From NCBI GenBank assembly GCA_004296885.1, contig SCVN01000016.1, positions 186,001 to 250,000 of the forward strand: a stretch of 64,000 nt of DNA, written 5' to 3'. Below, in pieces: positions 17,007-25,251 of the stretch (position 1 is its first letter; the number at the start of each line of letters is the position of its first letter). The notes below the pieces were generated by a model. That model did not search any database. It was not told the origin of the DNA and saw only the letters and a list, made by a program, of their open reading frames with translations. This DNA comes from Nitrospirota bacterium. GTDB taxonomy: Bacteria; Nitrospirota; Nitrospiria; Nitrospirales; Nitrospiraceae. Both the position numbers and the translations under genes were made by a program.

Positions 17007-17964
17007 GGCAGGCGGTGCAGGCATGGGCGGAGTTGAACATGATCTCCGGATGCGGCGTCGGATCGGCAGCCTGAAACAGCCTGGCCCGCGGCTCGGCCTG
17101 CGTGAGACGGGCCTCCAGCAGCGACCGATAGGGCCAGGATGCATACGACTTCGATAGCGTCGCGATCGCGTAAATCCGACCGGCGACGGCCGGCTGGCCG
17201 TTCTTCATCAGCATGTCGCCCATGTTCAGGAAGAAGCCCTCGAAGTTGTGGGGCGCGATCCGGCTGTTCCAGCAGACCCGTTTGGGCCCGCTCTGCGTCT
17301 CTTGCGCCAGGTACTTGCGGTAGTCCGGGTTCATCCGGTCGATCCGCTCGCCGGCGCAACGGTCCAGGTTGTCCCACATGTCGTCCAGCCCCTCCCGGAA
17401 CTTGTCGTCGTCCCTCGGCTTGCTGCTCAGCACATAGCCGGCGCTGAAGTCGTTGAACTCGGGGAAGGCCCGGATCGCGTCGTGGAGCATGAAGTAGCCC
17501 TCGCGCGTCAGCCGCTCGTCCCGGTGGATCTGGCCCAGGGCCAGCTTGACGCCGCCCAGCCAACCGGGAATCCGGTCGTCGCCGGGATTCAGTCGGTGGG
17601 CTTCCGTGAAATATTTCTCCGCCAGGATCGCATGGTCGGTGATGCCCGGGGGCACGTCCGCCAGCCTGGTCCGCTCGGCAATCGTCCAGAGGTGGGCATG
17701 GGCCAGGAGCAGGCTGATCTCCGGGTTTCTCGGGTTTTCCAGATAGGCGGCGGTCAGGAGCCGCCGTACCTCCGGCAGGCGGTCATAGTGTCCGCCGTGC
17801 AGGGCTTCCCAGAACAAGTCCTTGGCCTGTTTGGATAGGGAGGTCGGCGCCGGATCCGCCGTTTTCTCCGGCGCAAAGCGGATTGCCAGCGAGTCGCAGC
17901 CGGCCGTGGAGAAAAGCAACCCCAGGACGGCGATCCAGCTGTACCGGCGCAGCATGATGGTCAT
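16996..17964 (-). CDS. TPR-like lipoprotein with C-terminal haem-c motif
   Basis: The 322-residue protein starts with a lipoprotein signal (WIAVLGLLFSTAGC), so it is likely anchored in a membrane facing the periplasm. Helical repeats of TPR type follow, for example AYLENPRNPEISLLLAHAHL and AEKYFTEAHRLNPGD. The protein ends in HACTACHAQ, a single CxxCH haem-c attachment motif at the extreme C-terminus, which is an odd place for it. A related segment, KRVCWNSRIAPHNFEGF, has a lone Cys. It may be an electron-transfer or binding lipoprotein. The start at 17964 is chosen by the signal peptide. Confidence 0.75.
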   Translation of the reverse strand: MTIMLRRYSWIAVLGLLFSTAGCDSLAIRFAPEKTADPAPTSLSKQAKDLFWEALHGGHYDRLPEVRRLLTAAYLENPRNPEISLLLAHAHLWTIAERTRLADVPPGITDHAILAEKYFTEAHRLNPGDDRIPGWLGGVKLALGQIHRDERLTREGYFMLHDAIRAFPEFNDFSAGYVLSSKPRDDDKFREGLDDMWDNLDRCAGERIDRMNPDYRKYLAQETQSGPKRVCWNSRIAPHNFEGFFLNMGDMLMKNGQPAVAGRIYAIATLSKSYASWPYRSLLEARLTQAEPRARLFQAADPTPHPEIMFNSAHACTACHAQ

Positions 17965-17974
17965 GGCAAGTCCC

Positions 17975-18307
17975 TCATGGGCGTGGCCCGCGTCCCGATC
18001 CCTGGCTCCGCATCGCCTGCTCGGCCCAAGCGGTAAGCTGCTCCTGATCCTCGAGGATGTCAACCGGCACTTCATAGTAGCTCGTGAGTTGCTGCTTGGC
18101 ATTGGGCCGGAAGGGTGTCATGCCCCGATCGCGGTAGGCCTGCCGGGCCGCCTCGTCCGTTTTGAAGTAGAGCCGGCCCTTGTGGATGATCCCGAAGAAC
18201 ACCTCGTCCCGGTAGAGCCCGTAGCCGCCGAACATGGAACGGCAGGTCACAGCGGTGAGCCCGTCCAGCTGATCCAGCACGAAGTCTTTGAACGAGTCAT
18301 GCTTCAT
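17975..18307 (-). CDS. TfoX N-terminal domain protein
   Basis: The 110-residue protein matches the TfoX/Sxy N-terminal domain: FKDFVLDQLDGL, then SMFGGYGLYRDEVFFGII and GRLYFKTD. The domain takes part in competence control in gamma-proteobacteria, but stand-alone copies are widespread and of unknown role. The start is the ATG at 18307, where the domain begins. It ends 11 bp before the TPR lipoprotein gene and probably shares a transcript with it. Confidence 0.85.
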   Translation of the reverse strand: MKHDSFKDFVLDQLDGLTAVTCRSMFGGYGLYRDEVFFGIIHKGRLYFKTDEAARQAYRDRGMTPFRPNAKQQLTSYYEVPVDILEDQEQLTAWAEQAMRSQGSGRGPRP

Positions 18308-18448
18308 GGCTTCATGGGCCGTCCGTGAGGGACGAATTTTGTCAAAGTGGACGTTCATTGCGCAAGCCGATGCGAGAATCCATGAGGGGTAACTCTCGAG
18401 ACCGCCCGTGGCTATTAAGTCCCCTACATCTCCAGACCTTGCCGCCGG

Positions 18449-18477
18449 TTGACCATGCTTCTTGCATAGTGCATAAG
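18449..18477 (+). promoter_or_regulatory. Possible sigma70-like promoter for the kinase gene
   Basis: TTGACC (18449-18454) and CATAAG (18472-18477) are separated by 17 bp. The -10 is weak, so this is a low-confidence prediction in the 272-bp gap between the divergent TfoX and kinase genes. Confidence 0.3.
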
Positions 18478-18579
18478 ACGAATGATGATCTGGGAGGCAA
18501 TCTCGACGTTGGGCAGTAGGTTCGATTGCATGCAAGGCTGGGCCTGGAAGGAAAGTAACGGCATCCCGGGGGTTGGGGC

Positions 18580-19860
18580 ATGAATCAATCGGAACCCTCG
18601 CGCACGCTTCGCCTCCCGACGGACGAAGCTCCCGTGGGCGCCCAGGCGGACCCCCAGGCATCGGTCCGCGCACTGCCGGCCGGCACGACCCTGCACGAGT
18701 ACCGCATCCTCTCGGTGCTGGGAAGCGGGGGGTTCGGCATGACCTACCTGGCCCAGGACCTCAACCTGGACTGCAAGGTCGCGATCAAAGAATTTTTCCC
18801 GCCCAGCCTCGTGACGCGCACCCGCGATCAGGCCGTGCATCCCCAGGCCAGCGCGTGGTGCGGCCCCTTCCGGACCGGGCTGAAGCAGTTTATGGCCGAG
18901 GCGCGGACGCTGGCTTCGTTCCGGCACCCGAACATCGTGCGCGTCCGCCGCTTCTTCGAAACCAACGGTACGGCCTACATGGTCATGGAGTATGAAGAGG
19001 GCGAATCGCTCTTCCGGTGGGTAACGGGGCGGGGTTGTCCCGATCGTCGCACGGTCCTGGAGATTGTCATGCAGTTGCTGAACGGGCTGGAAGCCGTGCA
19101 TGCCGCCGGGTTTCTGCATCTGGACATGAAGCCGTCGAATATCGTCATCCGACCGGACGGCAGTTCGGTCCTCCTGGATTTCGGCGCGGCGCGGCGCCTC
19201 ACGACCGACGGGGGCCGGCTGATCACGACGATTCTGACCCCTGGCTATGCGCCGTACGAACAGTACCACGATGAGGGCCGGCTGGGCCCCTGGAACGACC
19301 TCTATTCCCTCGGCGCGGTCATGTACTACATGGTCACCGGCCGGAAGCCGGTCGACGCGCCGGCGCGCATCACGACCGACCCGCTGCTGCCGGCCACGGC
19401 AGCAGCCAATCTCAAGGAGTACGGGGCGGGGTTGCTCACGGCGATCGATTGGGCGCTCGACCCGGACGATCAGCGGCGCCCCCAACACGTGGCCGAATTC
19501 CGCAACGCCCTGCTTGACGACGATCCCAGCCTGACGGGCGGCTTCGCCGCGCCGGCCCGCGCCCCCTTCGACCAGGCCCCGCCGGGGACCCTGGAGGCGC
19601 CGTTGGCCCGGCACGTGGGCCAGCAGGCCAAGGGGGTGATGTCCGGTGCGGCGCGTACCGCGCCACACCTCGGTGAGCGGTGCCGAACGCCGGAGCGAAC
19701 GGCGCCGGAGAGGGAATCGCAACGGACCTTCCGACTGACCACGCTGCGTCTGCGGATGAAGGCGGCGGGGGAGAAGCCCGGCAGCCGTCCGGCGGTCTGG
19801 CCGCCGCCCTACCAAGTCGAACCGTCGTCCGGCAAAGGGCCCCTGAAGGACCGGGCTTAG
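18580..19860 (+). CDS. Hanks-type Ser/Thr protein kinase
   Basis: The 426-residue cytoplasmic kinase has a Gly loop GSGGFG near residues 48-53, the ATP-binding Lys in VAIKEFFP, the catalytic loop HLDMKPSN (HLD instead of the usual HRD) and DFGAAR of the Mg-binding loop. The APE-like segment is PGYAPYEQ. The kinase domain ends near residue 310, and the tail is Pro/Arg-rich without a membrane helix. The HLD variant keeps the catalytic Asp. It is bounded by divergent TfoX and a convergent membrane protein, so no substrate is suggested by context. Confidence 0.9.
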   Translation: MNQSEPSRTLRLPTDEAPVGAQADPQASVRALPAGTTLHEYRILSVLGSGGFGMTYLAQDLNLDCKVAIKEFFPPSLVTRTRDQAVHPQASAWCGPFRTGLKQFMAEARTLASFRHPNIVRVRRFFETNGTAYMVMEYEEGESLFRWVTGRGCPDRRTVLEIVMQLLNGLEAVHAAGFLHLDMKPSNIVIRPDGSSVLLDFGAARRLTTDGGRLITTILTPGYAPYEQYHDEGRLGPWNDLYSLGAVMYYMVTGRKPVDAPARITTDPLLPATAAANLKEYGAGLLTAIDWALDPDDQRRPQHVAEFRNALLDDDPSLTGGFAAPARAPFDQAPPGTLEAPLARHVGQQAKGVMSGAARTAPHLGERCRTPERTAPERESQRTFRLTTLRLRMKAAGEKPGSRPAVWPPPYQVEPSSGKGPLKDRA

Positions 19861-19868
19861 GAGAAGCC

Positions 19869-20459
19869 TCAGCCAGGCCCCGCTTTCAACGACCCCGCGA
19901 CCTTGGCGATCACCAGCCCGGCCAAGCCCCAACCGATGAGCAGATCGGCGAACTCGACGAGCGTGAAGCTCGTCGAAAACGTCCACCAAATCCAGGAGGG
20001 GACGTGGGCGACCACGCCGGCGGTCAGCGCCATGACGACGACGAAGCCGACCCGGCGCCAATAGCTCACGTGTGCGGTCTGGAGCAGCAGCCAGGTCGCG
20101 AGTGCGGCAGCCAGGATGTCGCTCAGCACGTTGAGCAGCAGCGCCTGGCCCATGTCGCGCGTGCCGCCAAGGCTCACGGAGGCGAACAGGAACGGCCCGC
20201 TCATCATGCGCGCCTTGGCCCCCTCCTCGGCGGCTTGTTGTTGCGCCGCCGTCATGCCGGGCTCATGCTTGTGCGGATTCGGCAGGATATACATGCCTGA
20301 GCGGCTCGCATTGGCCGTGAGCGCCTGCGCGACGACCGCTTCGTCGGTGAACTTCTCCAACATCATGCCGTGCCAGGGGAGAGCCATATAAGAAATCGCG
20401 CCCCACACGAAGAGCGCGAGCCCGCCGAACAGCCCGCCGAGGATGAGAGGTTTCCGCAT
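19869..20459 (-). CDS. Uncharacterised membrane protein
   Basis: The 196-residue protein has an N-terminal membrane helix (LILGGLFGGLALFVWGAISY), a soluble loop of about 70 residues with NPHKHEPGM, and three further hydrophobic segments in the C-terminal half. It probably spans the membrane four times. The ATG at 20459 has GAGGAGGG 8 bp upstream, better than the TTG at 20465. I do not recognise a named family. It is probably last in a three-gene run with the MoaD-like and BNR proteins. Confidence 0.6.
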   Translation of the reverse strand: MRKPLILGGLFGGLALFVWGAISYMALPWHGMMLEKFTDEAVVAQALTANASRSGMYILPNPHKHEPGMTAAQQQAAEEGAKARMMSGPFLFASVSLGGTRDMGQALLLNVLSDILAAALATWLLLQTAHVSYWRRVGFVVVMALTAGVVAHVPSWIWWTFSTSFTLVEFADLLIGWGLAGLVIAKVAGSLKAGPG

Positions 20460-20490
20460 GCGCAAGCCCTCCTCTACAGAACGGTGTCCG

Positions 20491-20751
20491 TTATCCGCCG
20501 CTCAACGCGCAGACGATATGGATCTGATCGTCGGGCTCGAGTTCCGTCTCCAGTGCATGGACCTGCGTCTCGTTCACGAAGATCCGGATGTGCGGTCTGA
20601 TCTGGTCCTGTTCGGTGACGATGCGGAAGCGCAGGCCTGGATGGCACCGCTCCAGCGCCGCCAGGACCTCGGCCAGGGTCCGGCCTTCGGCCTCCACCTG
20701 GCTCTTCTGCCCCGTATAGGAACGCAGCGCGCTGGGGATGTGAACGGTCAC
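20491..20751 (-). CDS. MoaD/ThiS-family ubiquitin-like sulfur carrier
   Basis: The 86-residue beta-grasp protein ends in SGG, giving the C-terminal Gly-Gly that is adenylated and thiocarboxylated in MoaD/ThiS proteins. The sequence VTVHIPSALRSYTGQ opens the fold. The GTG at 20751 is proposed because the BNR gene ends at 20754 and no ATG is present in the gap. The carrier could serve molybdopterin, thiamine or another sulfur pathway; no partner enzyme is nearby. It sits directly after the BNR-repeat gene. Confidence 0.78.
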   Translation of the reverse strand: MTVHIPSALRSYTGQKSQVEAEGRTLAEVLAALERCHPGLRFRIVTEQDQIRPHIRIFVNETQVHALETELEPDDQIHIVCALSGG

Positions 20752-20753
20752 GA

Positions 20754-21917
20754 TCAGAGCTCCGCCGCTTCCACGGAGTAGATTTCCGGCAGATGCCGGG
20801 CCAGGCAAGTCCAGCTCGATCCGCCGTTGCGGCTCGCCCAGACCTCGCCGCTGGTCGTGCCGAAGTAGAGGCCGACCGGTTCGTGCGCGTCGGCCGTCAT
20901 GGCCTGGCGCTTCACGGTCCACCAGGCCTGCGCCTTCGGAAAGCCCCGGCTCAGCCGCGCCCAGGTCTTTCCGGCATTGCGCGTTTTGTAAACCGCGGGT
21001 TTGCCGCCCGGGCTCACGCGCGGCCACACGCCTGTGCCGTCCATCGGGAATACCCAGGCGGTATCCGGATCGCGCGGATGCAGCACCATGGGAAACCCGA
21101 CATCGCCGATGCGTGCCGGCATGTTCTTTCCGATGCGCACCCACTGGTTCGACGGCCGGTCGAGCCGGTAGATGCCGCAGTGATTCTGCTGGTACAACCG
21201 GTCCGGATGGCTCGGACAGAGCCGGACGCAATGGGGGTCGTGGAAGGCGACATTGACCGGGTCGAACCCCTCGACCACGTCGAGGCCTTGCACGAGGGTC
21301 GTCCAGGCGTTGCCGCCGTCCACCGATTCGTGCACTCCGCCGCCGGACATGGCGAAGTAGAGGTGGGCGGGATCGCGCGGGTCGACGAGGATCGAGTGCA
21401 GTTTGGGCCCGTCCGGCGTGCCGTCCTGCACGCTGCCCATCCAGGCCCGGTACTGAGGATCGTCGTTGATGTAGGAGAAGGGCGCCCACGTGGCGCCTCC
21501 GTCCTCGGAGCGGAAGAGGCCCTGCGGCGAGGTCCCCGCATACCAGGCGCCCGGCTCGCTCGCGTGCCCCGGCGTGAGCCAGAACACGTGATCCACCACC
21601 CGGCCGTTCTGCCCTTCCGGCACTTTCGGAAAGGCCGGCGGGGTTTTCGCTTCCGTCCAGGTTCTGCCCGTATCGGTCGAGCGAAAGATCGTCGGTCCCA
21701 GGTGGCCCGTACGCGCGGCCATCAGCATCGTCCGCCGGTCGCGCGGATCGAGCACGAGGTGATGCACGATCTGGCCGAGGAACAGCGGGTGCGACAGTTT
21801 CCAGGTTCGACGGGAACGGTCGCCGCGCAGAAAGAAGGCGCCCTTGCGGGTGCCGATGAGAAGTCCGACCGCACCGGCGGCGCGCTGCCGCTGTGCGGGT
21901 GTCACCGATCGTGCCAT
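20754..21917 (-). CDS. BNR/Asp-box beta-propeller protein
   Basis: The 387-residue protein contains several Asp-box repeats (STDTGRTW, SEDGGATW, SVDGGNAWTT, TRNAGKTW and SRNGGSSW), as in sialidase-type propellers. It has no signal peptide, so it is probably cytoplasmic. The repeats alone do not imply hydrolase activity. GGAGGGAG lies upstream of the ATG. It precedes the MoaD-like gene by 2 bp; similar pairings are annotated as exo-alpha-sialidase-like in other genomes (from memory). Confidence 0.8.
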   Translation of the reverse strand: MARSVTPAQRQRAAGAVGLLIGTRKGAFFLRGDRSRRTWKLSHPLFLGQIVHHLVLDPRDRRTMLMAARTGHLGPTIFRSTDTGRTWTEAKTPPAFPKVPEGQNGRVVDHVFWLTPGHASEPGAWYAGTSPQGLFRSEDGGATWAPFSYINDDPQYRAWMGSVQDGTPDGPKLHSILVDPRDPAHLYFAMSGGGVHESVDGGNAWTTLVQGLDVVEGFDPVNVAFHDPHCVRLCPSHPDRLYQQNHCGIYRLDRPSNQWVRIGKNMPARIGDVGFPMVLHPRDPDTAWVFPMDGTGVWPRVSPGGKPAVYKTRNAGKTWARLSRGFPKAQAWWTVKRQAMTADAHEPVGLYFGTTSGEVWASRNGGSSWTCLARHLPEIYSVEAAEL

Positions 21918-21960
21918 GATTCTTCTCCCTCCTGATGGCTACTTGATAGTCTGCGATTCG

Positions 21961-22332
21961 TCATTTGCACATCGCATAGAAGAATTCCTCCTTGACGATC
22001 TTCCCGTCCCGCACCTGGTACAGCCCCGTTTCCGACATCGTCATGCGCTGGCCCGTCTGCTTGGGCGTCACCTCGTAGGTGAAGTGGACGATGAACCGGT
22101 CGCCGTTGACGAACGGCCCGCCGGCCTCGGCCTTGTGGATCTGGTGATTGTCCACCCACCAGCGGTTCTTCCCCTTGACCGCGTCGAGGCCTTTCTGCAC
22201 TTTCCCGACCTGGGGATGGTCGAGGGCCTCCACGCTTTCGATGGCGGGGCTGTAGAATTTCTCGATGGCCTCCATGTTCTTGCCCTGCCGGCACAGGGCC
22301 ACCAGTTCGTTCCCGATTTCCTGAGCCGTCAC
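21961..22332 (-). CDS. SnoaL-like (NTF2-fold) protein
   Basis: The 123-residue protein has the NTF2-fold pattern: helices with MEAIEKFYSP, then AGGPFVNGDRFIVHFTYEV and a final strand GKIVKEEFFYAM. Such proteins include SnoaL-type cyclases and many stand-alone proteins of unknown ligand. The GTG start at 22332 has GAGGAGGG 6 bp upstream. It is cytoplasmic and lies upstream of the BNR gene and downstream of a DUF1579 gene on the same strand. Confidence 0.78.
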   Translation of the reverse strand: MTAQEIGNELVALCRQGKNMEAIEKFYSPAIESVEALDHPQVGKVQKGLDAVKGKNRWWVDNHQIHKAEAGGPFVNGDRFIVHFTYEVTPKQTGQRMTMSETGLYQVRDGKIVKEEFFYAMCK

Positions 22333-22386
22333 GATGAAGCCCTCCTCGAAGCGGCGGTGTAGGGAAACATGCCCGTGGGCGCCGCA

Positions 22387-22983
22387 TCACTTCCGTACAT
22401 AGGTGATCTCCAGCATTTTCGATTCCTTGCCGCCGTGGTGCGCTCCGTACATGTCGAACCTCTGGGTATTGTTGTCGAGGATGGCCCAGACCGCGCGATG
22501 CGACATCCGGCCGCCACCCGGTTCAGGGTGCGAGCCCTTCAGCGTGATGGTCTTGCCGTCGGCGCTGGCCGTGCCTTCCATCATGAAAATCCCCGTGCCC
22601 ATCGTATCGATCCAGGCCGTGACATATTTCTTGGTCATGTTGTCGTAGGCGTCGATGCCGATGCCCGAGAAGGGTTGTCCCATCATCTGGCCGTGGTATT
22701 CCTGGTAGAGAAAGCGTCCCTCCAGCAGCATCTTCATCTCCGCCGTGCCGGCCGATTCCGTCGGGGGCTTGCCTGGTTCCATCCACTCTTTGGTGCTCGT
22801 TGCCCAACTGCCGGCCAGGCCGGCGAACAGCTTGTGCGGCTCGCCGGGCATGGCCAGTTTCTTCCACAGTTCCATCATCGCCTGTTGGTCTATCGGCTTC
22901 TCCGCCTTCTTGCCCTTGGCCAAGACCGGCGACACGGTCAGCATGAGGCACAATGTGGTAATGGCGAGCTGTATGACACGCAT
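22387..22983 (-). CDS. DUF1579-family exported protein
   Basis: The 198-residue protein has a signal peptide (about residues 1-22, ending VLAKG) and the DUF1579 core with AGSWATSTKEWMEPG, GRFLYQEYHGQMMGQPFSGIG and DNMTKKYVTAWIDTMGTG. The function of this family is unknown; the fold is lipocalin-like in related proteins. GGAGGGGACC lies directly upstream of the ATG. It is likely the first gene of a short same-strand run with the SnoaL-like gene. Confidence 0.82.
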   Translation of the reverse strand: MRVIQLAITTLCLMLTVSPVLAKGKKAEKPIDQQAMMELWKKLAMPGEPHKLFAGLAGSWATSTKEWMEPGKPPTESAGTAEMKMLLEGRFLYQEYHGQMMGQPFSGIGIDAYDNMTKKYVTAWIDTMGTGIFMMEGTASADGKTITLKGSHPEPGGGRMSHRAVWAILDNNTQRFDMYGAHHGGKESKMLEITYVRK

Positions 22984-23079
22984 GGTCCCCTCCTTGTAGT
23001 CAGTTACGGTTGACTAGCCCCAGTCGGATTTTGCCCGATAGCCGCACTGTGTATCCCGGAATCGATAGGCCAGGCCGAC

Positions 23080-23556
23080 CTATGCTCGCTCATACGCTTG
23101 TTGCAGGCGCGCCACGTCGAGTTTCTTCATGTTCAGGACGGACTTGATGACTCGATTGGTCTTCTCCGGATCTTTGTCCTGCAACATCTGGCTCAACACT
23201 GTCGGGACGATCTGCCACGATACCCCAAATTTGTCTTTGATCCAGCCGCATTCGACGATCTGCCCACCCTCGGACAGCTTCTCCCAAAACCAGTCGATTT
23301 CTTCCTGTGTCTCGCAGTTCACCACGAACGAGACGGCCTCGGTGAATCTGAATTCCGGCCCGCCGTTCAAAGCGACGAAGGCCTGCCCATCGAGCTGAAA
23401 TGGAACGGTCATAACCGTTCCCTTCGGTTTTGGCCCGTCGTCCCCATAACGAGTGACGGGCCCGATCGTCGAATTGTTAAAAATCGAGGCATAAAACTTC
23501 GCCGCCTCTTCGGCTTGATGGTCGAACCATAAGAACGGGGTGATTCTTTGCATCAT
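23080..23556 (-). CDS. VOC-family PhnB-like protein
   Basis: The 158-residue protein matches the '3-demethylubiquinone-9 3-methyltransferase-like' VOC group: ITPFLWFDHQAEEAAKFYASIF at the start, then NGGPEFRFTEAVSFVVNCETQEEIDWFW and CGWIKDKFGVSWQIVP. VOC folds bind a metal through His/Glu, but true enzymatic activity is not shown for this subgroup. The ATG at 23556 is followed at once by a second ATG; GAGAGGGG is upstream. It lies downstream of, and parallel to, the TetR gene, so they may be one unit. Confidence 0.88.
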   Translation of the reverse strand: MMQRITPFLWFDHQAEEAAKFYASIFNNSTIGPVTRYGDDGPKPKGTVMTVPFQLDGQAFVALNGGPEFRFTEAVSFVVNCETQEEIDWFWEKLSEGGQIVECGWIKDKFGVSWQIVPTVLSQMLQDKDPEKTNRVIKSVLNMKKLDVARLQQAYERA

Positions 23557-23759
23557 GGTATGCCCCTCTCGTTTCACCGGCGGCAAGTCGCCGCGAGGTC
23601 CAGCCCCTTCGCGAGCCAGTTCCGCAATTGCGCGGCGGTCCTGCGTTGCCGCGCAGGACGCGGCGGAGCCAGGGAGCATGATTGTGCGCGGTCATGCGTG
23701 CCCTCCTCCGATTGGTATGTGGACCGATCGTTCCAGAATGAGCCAAAAAAAGAGCGTCC

Positions 23760-24341
23760 TCAGTCCAACACCGACAGCCCGGTTCGCACCGTGTCGCGCA
23801 ACGCGTCGGCCGGGGTGCCGGCTTTCAACATGACGATCACGCCTTGCATCATGGTGGTCAGGAACCGGGCCAGCGACCGCGGGTCTTTGCCGCTCCGCAG
23901 CTCGCCCTGTGCCTTGGCACGCGTCAACGTCTTGAAAAACGTCTCTTCGAGGTCGCCCATGGCTTTGGCGGTCCGGTTGCCGATCTCCTGCTCGCGCGGC
24001 CCCAACTCCATCACGGTGTTGGCGATCAAGCAGCCTTTCCTTTCGGGATAGGACAGGCCGAGTTCCAGCATCATCTGAATGAAGGTGCGAATCGTCTCCA
24101 GAGCGGAGCCCGGGTGGTTGAGCATGGAGAGCCGGCTGGCAACCGTCCCGTGACAGTAGCGATCCATGCAGGCCAGAAACAGTTTCTGCTTCCCGCCGAA
24201 CGTATCGTAGAGGCTCCCGCGGTTGATGCCCATGGCCGTCGTGAGGTCCTCGATCGAGGTCGCCTCATAGCCCCGACGCCAGAATACTTCCGTCGCTCTA
24301 TCGAGGGCTTGATCGGGGTCAAATTCTTTTGGTCTGGCCAT
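23760..24341 (-). CDS. TetR-family transcriptional regulator
   Basis: The 193-residue protein has the TetR N-terminal helix-turn-helix: ALDRATEVFWRRGYEATSI, then DLTTAMGINRGSLYDTFGGK. A C-terminal ligand domain follows (MELGPREQEIGNRT). It resembles the AcrR/NemR-type subgroup that often controls a VOC or efflux gene, and the VOC gene lies directly downstream. An AT-rich 88-bp gap separates it from the toxin gene; I see no clear palindromic operator there. Confidence 0.87.
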   Translation of the reverse strand: MARPKEFDPDQALDRATEVFWRRGYEATSIEDLTTAMGINRGSLYDTFGGKQKLFLACMDRYCHGTVASRLSMLNHPGSALETIRTFIQMMLELGLSYPERKGCLIANTVMELGPREQEIGNRTAKAMGDLEETFFKTLTRAKAQGELRSGKDPRSLARFLTTMMQGVIVMLKAGTPADALRDTVRTGLSVLD

Positions 24342-24429
24342 TGCAATTTCAGTGCGGCGAACTGAATATCATATATTGGAATGGTCGGTCAAGAATGTAA
24401 ATTGGTGGTCGCTCGATATGCGCGTCCGG

Positions 24430-24804
24430 CTAGGATTCCTGCCAGAACCGGCGAAAGTCGAAGGACAGTTGGCGGTGGTGCTTGATGGAGAGGAACGCGA
24501 GGCTCCTGCCTCGGACGAGGTAGAGGACGAGGTGGTCGTCTACGACAAACTCGCGAAGCGCCTCGCCAGGCTGGAAGCGATGGCGTAATTGCTTCACAAG
24601 GGCTTTGGCTTCGGCGGATCGCACCGGGTGGGCGAGGAAGGCCCGGCCGGACAAGGGGAACCGGCACAGGGTCGGGACAATGTCGTCGAACAGGCGATCC
24701 AAGAGTCGCTCGAAGGCAGCAGTCCCCTCCGGGCCAAGAAACGTCTGCGCGACGGTGAGGTTGGTGGAGAAGTTTTCGGTGAAGATCGGCCGTTTACCGG
24801 CCAT
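24430..24804 (-). CDS. RelE/ParE-superfamily toxin
   Basis: The 124-residue basic protein has RelE/ParE-type features: a helical N-terminus (FSTNLTVAQTFLG), LRHRFQPGEALREFVVDDHLVLYLVRGRSLAFLSIKHHRQLSFDF with alternating strands, and a C-terminal Arg/Phe. This family cleaves mRNA or blocks gyrase. It starts 11 bp inside the antitoxin gene. It is a typical type II module with the upstream Phd-like gene; the exact target is not predictable. Confidence 0.8.
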   Translation of the reverse strand: MAGKRPIFTENFSTNLTVAQTFLGPEGTAAFERLLDRLFDDIVPTLCRFPLSGRAFLAHPVRSAEAKALVKQLRHRFQPGEALREFVVDDHLVLYLVRGRSLAFLSIKHHRQLSFDFRRFWQES

Positions 24805-25075
24805 GTCGGGATTTCAATTGAGCCAGCGTCAAGGTCTTGCCGGCTTTCAGATCGTCGAGGCTCTGCAGGGCCTCTTCCAGGAGCGTCAGGTGAATATGCT
24901 CCCGTTCCAAGCGGTGGTAGTGGTCAAGCCTCTTGGCGTCGATCAGCGCCACGCAACTCTCGCCGTTCTTGGTGATGATTTTCTCATGGCCTTCGGACGT
25001 CACCTCATCGCACAGTTCGGTGAGGGTGGCGCGGGCTTTGGAGAGGGGCACGATGTCTTTGGATGAAATGGCCAT
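24794..25075 (-). CDS. Phd/YefM-family antitoxin
   Basis: The 93-residue protein has a Phd-type N-terminal DNA-binding region, MAISSKDIVPLSKARATLTE, and a C-terminal region that would wrap the toxin (LDDLKAGKTLTLAQLKS). It precedes and overlaps the RelE-type toxin gene. The ATG at 25075 fits the family; a longer frame upstream runs through the promoter. Its operator is probably the palindrome in the spacer of the promoter at 25095-25123. Confidence 0.85.
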   Translation of the reverse strand: MAISSKDIVPLSKARATLTELCDEVTSEGHEKIITKNGESCVALIDAKRLDHYHRLEREHIHLTLLEEALQSLDDLKAGKTLTLAQLKSRHGR

Positions 25076-25094
25076 GGGCGCCTCCGTGGCAAGG

Positions 25095-25123
25095 AGTATA
25101 AATTTTGTACAAAATCCTGTCAA
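25095..25123 (-). promoter_or_regulatory. Promoter with palindrome in the spacer (TA operator)
   Basis: On the minus strand TTGACA (25123-25118) and TATACT (25100-25095) are separated by 17 bp, close to consensus. The perfect 14-bp palindrome ATTTTGTACAAAAT (25102-25115) fills the spacer, where bound antitoxin would block RNA polymerase. Confidence 0.85.
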
Positions 25124-25145
25124 CTCTGGTTCGTGGCAAGGAAGC

Positions 25146-25201
25146 TGACGAACGGTGCGTGCCCTCGGCTGGTTGACACCCTTCCCTGCAAGACGTAGCC
25201 T
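25146..25201 (+). promoter_or_regulatory. Promoter-bearing repeat, copy 1
   Basis: TTGACA (25173-25178) and TAGCCT (25196-25201) are 17 bp apart. The flank CCCTCGGCTGGTTGACAC (25162-25179) recurs at 26732-26749 with GTAGCCT at the same distance. The upstream part of this repeat (25146-25168) recurs with two differences at 26419-26441. It should drive the zinc-ribbon-type gene at 25252. Confidence 0.65.
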
Positions 25202-25251
25202 GCTTCAGATGCTATTCCCGGTCTCGATCCACGAGCGACAGGAGGTGGGAC

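Noticed and set aside
18239-18256. Possible sixth CRP-type site (GGCAGGTCACAG) inside the TfoX gene
   Set aside because: Only one half matches, the spacing to the left half is wrong and it lies in coding sequence.
20754-21917. Sialidase activity for the BNR-repeat protein
   Set aside because: Asp-boxes are structural; no signal peptide or catalytic Arg triad was identified.
24342-24429. TetR operator in the gap before the TetR gene
   Set aside because: No convincing palindrome; only a partial GGTCGG word.
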